64,000 nucleotides of DNA from Stomorhina lunata (Eukaryota > Arthropoda > Insecta > Diptera > Rhiniidae), in contig OW121741.1 of the NCBI GenBank assembly GCA_933228675.1, forward strand, positions 38,469,952 to 38,533,951, given 5' to 3'. A program made the translations under genes and the position numbers. Position 1 is the stretch's first letter. Every line of letters begins with the position of its first letter. Below are positions 54,908 through 64,000 of the stretch, one piece after another. The notes beneath the pieces were generated by a model that saw only the letters and a list, made by a program, of their open reading frames with translations, did not search any database and had not been told where the DNA came from.

Positions 54908-56010
54908 ATCATACTTTTGAGCTGTTCTTGATTTTCTTTATTGATACAAGAGACTATTCTTGAATTGCTGATAGCAGGCTCAATTTTTTAAAGATATATC
55001 ATTTTCCATTGCGTTTTAAATGTCAGGAAAAGACTTATGTCTGGTGATGTACTTTTTTCATTCATTGCCGAACAATGTAAGTCAGACTACAATACTTCTA
55101 TGTAGAACGTGATATGTGCAATCAAGGGTCAATATTTTTCCCTCGCACATATCGGGAAATTTTTTGCAACTTCGTCTGTATTGATACTTGATGTGTCAAA
55201 GCATATTCCTTTAATAAAAGGTTCAAATTGCCAATCATGAATGGTACCATTGCTATCTTATCAATTTTACCATCGACACTAGTCATTTTATTTAAGCTAA
55301 CCTGCTGGTGTAGGCTGGTAAATTCATATCTGGGGGATTACTCTCTATTGCGATGCTAAAGCAAATTTGATTAGTTAGCTTTTTAGCAAGACTAAAGAGA
55401 TCCCTCGTACGATTGGTAGCAGTCGCAGTTTGGCTTCTATACCGTGTTGTTTGTCAAGATTGCTATGTGCTCTCAAGAAATCAGATTTTTGACTACATTT
55501 TTCGGCACATAATAGTAAGCCTTTAGTAACTTTTCGCTCCTCAATCAAATGCCATGTATTTATTTACAAATGTACCGATAAGAAGATGGTTTATGGCCTT
55601 ATGTTTGAACATTGTTCCTCCGGTTACCGATTACTTCGCACAGATTTCTGTAAATAGCTGCCCATATGTGTGATAAGAAGACCTATACCATGTATGCCCA
55701 TGACATTTTCAAATTGCTTTTCGAAGAACCGTTGTACAGACGATATAACTTTATCAAACTGTCTGTATAATTCTTCTTTGACACTATATCTGATGTATTG
55801 CTCCTATATAAAATTGTCTATATGGAGCTCATTACACATGGGCTACACATGCAAATAAAAATTACACCCATTATGTGTAATTACGCATGAAGTGTAATTA
55901 CTGAACCCGCTGATCTTGCGTCAATAAAATAGGTTAAATAAATTGTAATAATTTTTTTAAAAGGTCCATATATTTTGTTAGGAGTTCCTAATACCGAATA
56001 TAAAGTATGG
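54908..56010. other. No recognisable gene
   Basis: Less AT-extreme than its surroundings around 55050-55850, which could be decayed coding DNA, but no frame or motif can be supported. Confidence 0.45.
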
Positions 56011-56163
<153 letters not shown>

Positions 56164-57456
56164 CAGGGTGGTTAAATTGTAAGGGCCGATGCTGAATGTG
56201 AACCACACCTAAACGCCAAGTTTTTTTCCGAATTTTATTTGACATTTCTCTATTTCAGACTTACTCAATTTGAACCTTGGAGAGATACACAATCCAACAA
56301 CGTGTTAAAGTTATCCAGACTTATTGTAAAAATGGGCGTTCAAATCAAAATGCATATCGTGGAATTCGTGATTTTTTTGGTCAATTTGATCGTCCAAATG
56401 TGCGTACAATCGCAAAAATCGTGGAAAAATTCGAGCACACCGGGTCTGTAGAAGATGTGAGAACACCAGTGCATGCTCGTACTGCAGAAAATATTGCTGC
56501 TGTTCGCGATAGTATTCCTGAAGAGCCGTCCACCTCAATTCGTCGTCGTGCCCAACAATTGCACCTCTCACGCTCGTCGTTGATGAACATTATGCATAAA
56601 GACTTGCATTTACACGCTTACAAGGTGCAATTGGCTCAAGAACTAAAGCCTCTTGACCATTCCAAACGTCGTGAATGGGAAGAGTGGTGGCAAGAAATGG
56701 CAACAGTGGATGATCAATTTTCAAAGAAAATCATCTTCAGTGATGAGGCACATTTTGACCTCAGTGGATTCGTCAATAAACAGAATTGCCGCATTTGGGC
56801 GAATGAGAATCCAAGAGTGATTGTCGAAAAACCAATGCACCCACAAAGAGTGACTGTTTGGTGCAGTTTATGGGCTGGCGGCATCATCGGGCCGTATTTT
56901 TTCCAAAATGAGGCCGGTCAGGCAGTTACTGTGAATGGTGTTCGCTATCGTGAGATGATAACGAACTTGTTATGTCCCGAATTGCAAGATATGGATGTGG
57001 ACGATATGTGGTTTCAGCTGGACGGTGCCACTTGCCACACAGTTAACGAAACAATGGCTCTTTTGCGCAACAAATTCAATGGCCGTGTTATCTCACGTAA
57101 TGGCGATGTCAATTGGCCGCCAAGATCATGTGATTTGACACCGTTGGACTTTTTTCTTTGGGGTTATTTGAAAAAAAAGGTGTACGTCGATAAGCCAGCA
57201 ACAATTCAAGAGCTAAAGAATGCGATAATTCGGCACATTAACGGCATAGAACCTCCATTATGCCTCAGGGTCATTGAAAATTTGGACCATCGGATGGAGG
57301 TGTGCCACCGTGGTCGCGGCACCCATTTGGCCGATATTTTGTTCCATACATAATTGAGTAATACCAATATATTATAATAAAATAAAATTACAATAATTTC
57401 CTGAATAGTTTGTGTTTTATTCAAAATCAACATCGGCCCTTGAAATTTAACCACCC
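56164..57456 (+). mobile_element. rosa-type (DD41D) mariner, apparently complete
   Basis: Inverted ends: GGGTGGTTAAATTGTAAGGG from 56166 and, as complement, GGGTGGTTAAATTTCAAGGG from 57456. The match continues into CCGATG(C/T)TGA. It encloses one intact transposase and sits between TA-rich flanks; the exact TA pair cannot be fixed in the microsatellite. Three other decayed relatives and one more distant scrap lie in this window. Confidence 0.92.
56277..57353 (+). CDS. DD41D (rosa-type) mariner transposase, 358 residues, intact
   Basis: Catalyses cut-and-paste movement of the surrounding element. Residues 1-60 form the first helix-turn-helix (YTIQQRVKVIQTYCKNGRSNQNAYRGIRDFF) and about 85-115 the second (STSIRRRAQQLHLSRSSLMNIMHK). 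The catalytic aspartates are D156 (FSDEAHF), D249 (WFQLDGATCH) and D291 (CDLTPLDFFLWGYLK). With 41 residues between the last two, it belongs to the DD41D group, first named from the rosa element of a tephritid fly. The ATG at 56277 matches the decayed copy's start at 34610. L248 replaces the glutamine seen in relatives, but the triad is complete. There are no stops or frameshifts. Whether it is expressed is unknown. Confidence 0.93.
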   Translation: MERYTIQQRVKVIQTYCKNGRSNQNAYRGIRDFFGQFDRPNVRTIAKIVEKFEHTGSVEDVRTPVHARTAENIAAVRDSIPEEPSTSIRRRAQQLHLSRSSLMNIMHKDLHLHAYKVQLAQELKPLDHSKRREWEEWWQEMATVDDQFSKKIIFSDEAHFDLSGFVNKQNCRIWANENPRVIVEKPMHPQRVTVWCSLWAGGIIGPYFFQNEAGQAVTVNGVRYREMITNLLCPELQDMDVDDMWFQLDGATCHTVNETMALLRNKFNGRVISRNGDVNWPPRSCDLTPLDFFLWGYLKKKVYVDKPATIQELKNAIIRHINGIEPPLCLRVIENLDHRMEVCHRGRGTHLADILFHT

Positions 57457-57477
57457 GATATATATATTATAGCCAAT

Positions 57478-59281
57478 TTATTCAATTTATCAGCATTCAT
57501 GTGTTTCTCGGGGCGGGGTTATAAGGGAGCTCTATCTAAATGCGAACCGATTTCGCTAACTAAATGTGAACCGATTTCTGACTGACAGTCGGGGACGGTC
57601 TTTTGTTTTTGTATTTTTGTGTTTCCGTAAGTTTTTTCTATGGGAGCTATTGTCAAATAGTGACCGATTGTAACAAAATTTTGTACACTGGCTGGTATTC
57701 ACATAAGACCTCTTTGTGCTAAATTTAGTAGGCCAAAGCTATTACAGTTTATCATTTATTGGCATTTAAGTGTATTTCAGGTGGAGTTTAGGCTGTTTAC
57801 GTATATTTTTTGTATGGGAGCTATGGTTAAATGTGAACCGATTTCGATATGTGCTGCCTAGTGCTTATGCAAAACTTCTAGATACCAAATTTTGTCATCA
57901 TAGCTGTTATAATTTGTCATTTATTGGCAAATAAGCGATTAGCCTAGACAAGGTTATACGGGAGCTATGGTCAAATGTTAACCGATTTTTAACGATTTCA
58001 ATACCAAAATTTTCCAAGAAATGAAGAATAGTTGTGGCAAATTTCAGTGACATATATTCGTTATTTCGTTAAGGTTTTATCGTGCCGACAACAGACAGAC
58101 CGACAGACAGACGAATTTCATAAGGATTCAGAATATACTTCAATTTTTGTTTTTGTGCCAATATTAAGGAAATTACAAACGGAATGACAATTTCAATATA
58201 CCCCCCATTCTTTTTGATGGTGGGCAGCGTTACCGTTATGCGACTAAAGTCGCAATTTGCGACTATTTAAGTGGCCTGCGACGCAACCTGCGACTTTTCT
58301 TCCATGGCCCTTTTTTGCCACTTTTTCGAGTTTTGTGCGACTTTTGACACCTTTTTAGAAAATTATTTAAAATTTTTATTTTTATCCCATATTCAATATC
58401 TCAACTAAACGTCCCTAAAATAATTGTAATTTAATATAAATAGCATCACTTTGATCTCAGTTTGCTATCTAAAACCATTAAAAGCAATATATAATTTTTT
58501 GCACGATTTTCAAAATCTTCATACAATTTTAGCAAAAAATGATTTTTTGGTGCGCTTTTGCTTTTAGGTGTTAAATGGCAAAAACTCAGTTTACGAGGTA
58601 GTTTTGGAATTTGTATACATATTTGTCGTATGTTATACCAATATGGAGCACATAAATGAGATATATATCAAACGATGCACAACTGATCTACCAATCCTTA
58701 TCCATTTTTTAGGAATTCATTGAGGGGGCCGAAACGTGCTTAAATTTTGGCAGCCATTAAGTAGTATTTGAAGTGACGAAATTAAAATTTAGAGGGCAAT
58801 AAATTCATCCCCCAAGTAAGGTGTCTATTTCATTAAATAATGACTGGGTCCAAATGAAACGAAAAAAGAAGACGAAATACGAAAAAACGTAAATCATTCG
58901 ATTTTTTTACGTTTTTGAAATTTGCATGCCAATTACGCTAAGAAGTGCAAACTTTCGCCACTAAGATTTTGTGTTCAATATACCTGTAGACTTAAGAGTT
59001 CAAATCTGTAATTAGATTTTCGGAACACCTGAGAGTACAAAAATTATTCGAGTTGAAAGTCGGTTTTACAGGAATTAAAACTGTTTGATTTTTGCCTATA
59101 TATAATATCTTTTCAAGTATGAATTGTTTTATAGTCTTTTGTTCATTGTTTAAGTAGAAATGTTATTAAAAAGTGTGCGACTTTTTTTTATTGAAAGTGA
59201 CTTTTTGTGCGACTTTTTTTGTAAAAAGCGAATTTTTTTGCGACTTTTTCAAATTTGTCAGCGGTAACGCTGATGGTGGGT
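57478..59281 (-). repeat. Dispersed family-B repeat, copy 3, split by a hAT-like element
   Basis: Reverse-orientation family-B copy. Cores GAACCGATTTCG..., AGCTATGGTTAAATGTGAACC and GGTCAAATGTTAACC lie near 57540, 57825 and 57970. The complement of GTCTGTCTGTC lies near 58095-58112. Its 5' end (complement ATACCCACCATCAAAAAG) straddles the insertion at 58225-59272. The 3' hairpin tail is absent. Confidence 0.82.
58225..59272. mobile_element. hAT-like non-autonomous element, 1,048 bp
   Basis: Ends are CAGCGTTACCG and its exact complement CGGTAACGCTG. ATGGTGGG is duplicated at 58217-58224 and 59273-59280 (8 bp). The empty site is the TGATGGTGGGTATG of other family-B repeats. GCGACTTTTT-type strings crowd both subterminal regions (58240-58320 and 59178-59250), as expected of transposase-binding repeats. 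There is no transposase frame. Confidence 0.9.
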
Positions 59282-59763
59282 ATGAAAAGCATTTTTGATT
59301 TACAAATGTATCAAAAACGATATGCTATTCTAAAGAGCAATCTCTTTTCTTTTATTTGATGTTAAAAAGAACAAATCATATACAAACTGTCTGAGCTACG
59401 GGTCGATAAGTTAACGAACCTCGTACTTGGACGTATTTCTGAAATTTTTTCACGATTCGTCATGTACTCAAAAAGGCCTACAACCCACGCTAGGTAGTTT
59501 TTCGAGTTTTTTTTAGTGTATGTATTTATTAATGAACTTTTTCGAGTTTCGAATATTATTCAAGAAAACGAAATGTTGCAACATTATTCACATCCTTAAA
59601 GTATGCTACAATTTTAATCTGTATAAACACACACTCAATTCAAAACAAATTCTTTTCACACCGACAAACTTATGAAAAATTGGGAAATACAAACGATTAT
59701 GTGTTTATACATAACGGCATTAGAATAAGGCAAAACCATGATACAACTAGTGTAACCATATTT

Positions 59764-60580
59764 ATACCCTTCACCACCATAAGTGGAAAGGGTATTATAA
59801 GTTTGTGCTGATGTTTGTAACGCATAGAAATATTTGTCTTAGACCCACCTTTTAGTATACCAATAGGCTTAGAATCACTTTCTGAGTCGATTTAGCGATG
59901 TCCGTCCGTCCGTCCGTCCGTCCGTCTGGCTGGCTGGACGGCTGGCTGGACGGCTGGCTGGACCCCCATGTAAACCTTGTAATCAAAGTACAGGTCGCAA
60001 TTCTAAAGATAATTTGATGAAATTTGGCACAGATCATTTTTTTGATAATGGGACCATGGCTATTGAAATTGGTCAAAATCGGTCCATTATTTATGGTACC
60101 TCCCATAGGTCCCACTTCCCGGAATTGCTATATTGGCCACGAATATCAATATTTTTTCATGAAATTTAAAAAAAATACTGCTTATGCCAACTTAAATCAC
60201 TGTACCAAATTTTGTTGAAATCGGTCCACATTTGACCATAGCTCCCATACAAACTCTTCTTTAAAAACGCACTAAATGAGACAAAAAATCACTAAAACGC
60301 TCGTAAATCTAAAGATAATGGAAATTTTGAATCTATTTTTTGCATACATAATTTTTGTAACAACTGTAATCAATCTGCCAAATTTCGAGATAATCGGTCT
60401 ACATTTGACCCTAGCTCTCATATAAGTCCAAATGACGGAAACAGCATAAAAATATAAGTTTTGAGAAAATGTTTGTATGATGGGAAAATTTAGCAAATAT
60501 TTATCTTTATACAGGAACCTTAGTGGTGAAGGGTATCGTATAGTCGGGCTTGACCGACTATAGCGCTTTCTTACTTGTTT
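59764..60580 (+). repeat. Dispersed family-A repeat, copy 6 (full length)
   Basis: Starts ATACCCTTCACCACCATAAG and ends TTACTTGTTT at 60580. The GTCC run is expanded to five units and a GGCTGGCTGGAC block is repeated three times near 59925-59960, explaining its extra length. The 3' hairpin AGTCGGGCTTGACCGACT is intact. Confidence 0.9.
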
Positions 60581-61925
60581 TAATGTTCTAACAGACAAGA
60601 AACAATAGCTAGAAGTAACATGTGAAATGTGTCATAAAAATATCAAGAGCAAAACAAAATAGAAAAATAATCAAGAAAGAGAATAAAGAAAAACATATTA
60701 AAAAATATATACATAACATATGTATGTATGCCTTTGTGTATACAAAAACTCTCATATGTATGAGTATAATAACAAAAAATTAGTCCTTGTGTGTTCACGG
60801 ATGTTCATTGACCACTAAAGTGCAATTGTATATGAATTGAAACTGGAACTGGAGTACCTACATACAATTGTAATTAGACACATGAATTCATTCAAACTCA
60901 AACACCCAGACATCATGCTCCTGTTGTGACTGAATGACACACTTGAAAACTTATAGACAGAGGAGCAATAACAAATAGAATGTAAATAGTATAGGACATT
61001 CAAAGAAATAACATGTCAATTATTGTAAATCGTTGACTGACTCTTGGTAAAACAATAACAGTAACAGGCACAAAAACTACAACTACAAGACCAACTATTT
61101 ACGACAACAACAAAAACAACAGCTGTAAATGTAAAAAAATCAAGTAAATCGATAAAATTTATAATAATATAAACTCGAAACTATATCATCCGTTGTGGAC
61201 GTTTACACGATTTCCACATTTAAGAGTAGTTGAATGTACGCGCCAATTTTTTCACGCTATACCCAAAGTAGGTGTGATAAATGAATTTACGCTAATGTTT
61301 GAAAAGCTTCTAAATATTGGTCTGACATCGGCTTTAAGGTCAACCAATTCGCACATAATATATTTTTCAATCGATTTAACGATGACCTGAAACAAAAAAC
61401 GAATAAAAAAGTGCCCTGTTTACAAAATATTTTTGAAATTTGACTTTTAACTTCTGAAAAACTATACAAGGTACATTCATTTTTTTTTGTAGTAATAAAG
61501 TTTATTTTATTTTTTATGTAAAATAATTTTAAAAAGTTTAAAAAAAATGAAACTCAACTGACCTTTTTTGCAATTAAAACTATGGTGTATAAAAATTTGC
61601 CATTTTTTATAAAATTCTTTATTCTGGATTCGTTTATGAATTCGTGCTACTTTTTATTTTTGAAATCTAAAGAGAATATATGGGGCTATATAACTGCATT
61701 TCAGAAAGTTGCAAAATCGGCTTGACTTTTTAGTTATATGTTCGAAAACACAACAATTTTCTTTAAAATTAAACAAATTTCGGTCAATGTTGAACGTAGA
61801 GTGAATGTTTTACTAACATTCACTTTGGTTTAAAATCATTCTAGTACCTTTATTCTCTACGAATATATAATAAAACATTAACTTTTTAAAAAAAAAACTT
61901 CTTCGTAAAAAGTAAAAAATGTATG
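60581..61925. other. No recognisable gene
   Basis: AT-rich. A frame at 61193-61390 (FPHLRVVECTRQFFHAIPKVGVINEF...) has no recognised domain. Confidence 0.5.
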
Positions 61926-61929
61926 TCAT

Positions 61930-64000
61930 AGAGAAGGCTAAGAAGATGTTGGCAAGAATGTCGTTCCCCTGCCTTAAAAAGTCGTCTTAACCAATGTCAA
62001 AAAGAATTGAAAGCCGCAATGAACAAAAAACTCTTGACACGTACTTAAAAAACTTAGATTTCTCTAATGAAAAAAACTTCAGCCTCTGGAAGGCTGTTAA
62101 ACATATGCAATGTCCAACTGCATATGAGTCTCCAATTAGGCTCGAAGACGGTTCTTGGGCAAGAGATCCTTGCGGAAAAGTTGATGCTTTTGCTAAGCAT
62201 TTAGAAAAAGTTTTTACACCAAACGAAACAAATAGTGACATAGGCTCTTATATTATGGATGACAATGTGAGTTTCCCATTGAGATTTCCTTTTTCCTTAC
62301 TTATATCAAATATACAAAGGCTTAACCTAAAAAAGTCTCCTGGAATTGACAGAATTTCTCCGTCAATGATTTTCAACCTTCCTAATTCAGCTTTAAGAAT
62401 TTTATTATTTATATACAACGCGATTCTTCGTTTGGGATATTTTCCAGTTTCCTGGAAGATTTCAGAAATCGTTATGATTCCAAAACCAGGTAAGGACCTT
62501 ACTCAAGTTTCATCTTATAGGCCTATAAGCTTACTTTCAATTATTTCGAAATTGTTTGAAAAGCTACTTATTTCCACTTTAAGCACATCCATAAATTGGA
62601 TGGATATTCTTCCTGATCATCAATTCGGTTTCCGCGAATGTCATGGTACAGTCGAACAAGTACATAGAATAACAACAATGATCCGTAAAGCCTTGTTCAT
62701 CGATATTTCACAAGCATTCGATAAGGTCTGGCATGAGGGACTTATAAGCAAAATTGTAAATCTGCTTCCAGCAGTACACATAAACTCTTAAAAAGTTATT
62801 TGTCCAATAGAACCTTCCGAATTCGATCAAAAGATGAATATTCTTCTCCTAGGAAAATTGCTGCTGGTGTTCCACAGGGTGGTATATTGGGTCCTCTGCT
62901 ATATATTATCTTTACAGCAGATATGCCAACTAATGCACATACATATACATCTACATTCGCAGATGATACAGCATTTATCAGTATTGATACCGATCCCAAA
63001 ATCGCTTCTGCCCTACTACAATCCCATATTCACGAGCTGGAAATATGGCTGAACAAATGGAAAATTAAGGTAAATCCTACAAAGTGTGTTCATGTCATAG
63101 AATAAATAAATACCTAGAAAGTCAACGAAACGTCAAAGTACACCTGGGACCTGTCAATAGTACGGATCAGTAATAGTGTATTGGTAAGCCTAAAAAGAGC
63201 TTTTACTTTTCTTAATAAATACAAACAGTTGCACAAAAAAGTATGATATGATGGGACGAAAATTTTCTTCAAGATTTTCTCCGTAATTTTAAGAAATTTT
63301 CTTGAGAAATCCATATTTTAAGGTATAGAATGAGTTTTACTTGATTTTAGGATAATTAAAATCTATAAACAATTTTTTATTCTAAATTTCATTATTTTTT
63401 TTAATACCAAAAATTGCGGCCCTACTTGTTCAATACAAATTAAGCAAAAACAAAAAAATGAATGTCGAAAGAAAACAAAATAAAAAATTTTCAGTTTGTA
63501 AAAAATAAAAAGTGTTTCGACATCAAAATAATGTTAAAATATTAAAAAAAAAATAACATTTTATGTGTGCAATTTAGAACAGTGCGTTTCATTCAAAATA
63601 ACGCGTAATTTTTCAAACAAAATTTTGAGTACAAAAAGCTTTTTTGTTTGTCAATAAAGCTTTCATTTCGTGTACGTGTGATTTAGTAGAATACTAAATT
63701 TTAGTGGATCAGCTGACGACCTTCTATATATTCTTCTATGGTTCATGTTACGTTTACTCTGAGAAGAGATAACTGTCCTCCAATCATGATTAACAACGTG
63801 ACGATTCCCGAGTGTTCACACGTTAGGTACCTTGTCATACATTTAGATCGCCGTCTCACTTGGTCCCATCACATCGACTGTAAGTTAACTCAGATTAAAT
63901 TGAAATCCGCTGAACTAAACTGGCTCATTGGCCCACAATCTGCTCTGGAGTTAGACTACAAAGTCCTTTTGTACAAATCAATTATTAAACCAATATGGAC
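61930..64000 (+). pseudogene. Jockey-type LINE, 5' truncated, runs off the window
   Basis: Starts in shifted frames (RRCWQECRSPALKSRLNQCQKELKAAMNKKL). A 265-codon frame at 61994-62791 has SLWKAVK, KKSPGIDRISPSMI, SWKISEIVMIPKPGKD, SSYRPISLLSIISKLFEKLL, HQFGFRECHGTVEQVHRI and FIDISQAFDKVWHEGL. After a one-base shift near 62790 it reads SNRTFRIRSKDEYSSPRKIAAGVPQGGILGPLLYIIFTADMP and TFADDTAFISID. The motif order is that of a Jockey-clade reverse transcriptase. A deletion joins MIRKAL to FIDIS. At 63096-63740 an inserted element splits it; coding resumes FTLRRDNCPPIMINNVTIPECSHVRYLVIHLDRRLTWSHHIDCKLTQIKLKSAELNWLIGPQSALELDYKVLLYKSIIKPIW to the window edge. Confidence 0.92.
63096..63740. mobile_element. 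645-bp non-autonomous DNA element with 8-bp target duplication
   Basis: Ends are CATAGAATAA and, as complement, CATAGAAGAA. GTTCATGT is duplicated at 63088-63095 and 63741-63748. Removing one copy with the insert restores the LINE frame NPTKCVHV|TFTLRRD. The 8-bp duplication fits hAT or P superfamilies; CATAGAA is not a classic hAT start. There is no reading frame of note. Confidence 0.82.

Noticed and set aside
55000..55860. Decayed viral or retroelement protein on the minus strand
   Set aside because: Base composition hints at former coding DNA, but no motif or continuous frame could be supported.

Overview
The window looks like transposon-dense intergenic and intronic DNA from a dipteran, probably a calyptrate fly. 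The evidence is strong AT richness, GT-AG introns of about 70 bp, a rolling stone-type membrane protein gene, and repeats whose layout resembles dispersed repeats I remember from Drosophila (not checked). Species cannot be named from sequence alone. There are no bacterial genes, operons or CRISPR arrays.

Host genes: the only clear host gene is a four-exon part of a rolling stone (rost)-like gene on the plus strand at 3442-6548. Its 5' exon is not visible. A weak candidate first coding exon lies at 45807-45835. Nearly everything else recognisable is mobile DNA.

Layout. 1-2531: dispersed family-A repeats, a snap-back rosa-type mariner relic and a tRNA-derived SINE. 2532-6548: rost exons and introns, with a 132-bp tandem array. 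6.6-13.4 kb: two fold-back repeats, LINE relics and two family-A copies. 13.5-16.54 kb: a DNA transposon with terminal inverted repeats of several hundred bp and an apparently intact three-exon, 560-residue gene. 16.8-18.3 kb: a repeat shared with the rost region, a transposase C-terminal relic and a 154-bp tandem array. 18.7-22.1 kb: a minus-strand LINE cut by a hAT-like element (8-bp target duplication) and by a mariner (TA duplication). 22-33 kb: LINE and mariner graveyard with an internal duplication. 33.2-37.6 kb: an intact DD37E transposon, then a decayed DD41D rosa-type mariner split by a Transib-like element with a 5-bp target duplication. 38.7-50.9 kb: further LINE relics, a second SINE, a family-B repeat and tRNA-like fragments. 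50.9-61.9 kb: family A and B repeats, an intact DD41D mariner in a TA microsatellite, and a hAT-like element inside a family-B repeat. 61.9-64.0 kb: a Jockey-type LINE split by a 645-bp element with an 8-bp duplication.

The elements do not form a pathway; they record nested insertions. In several cases another copy in the window supplies the unoccupied target, so boundaries and target duplications can be read directly. LINE families are labelled A-D and dispersed repeats A, B and E for convenience only.
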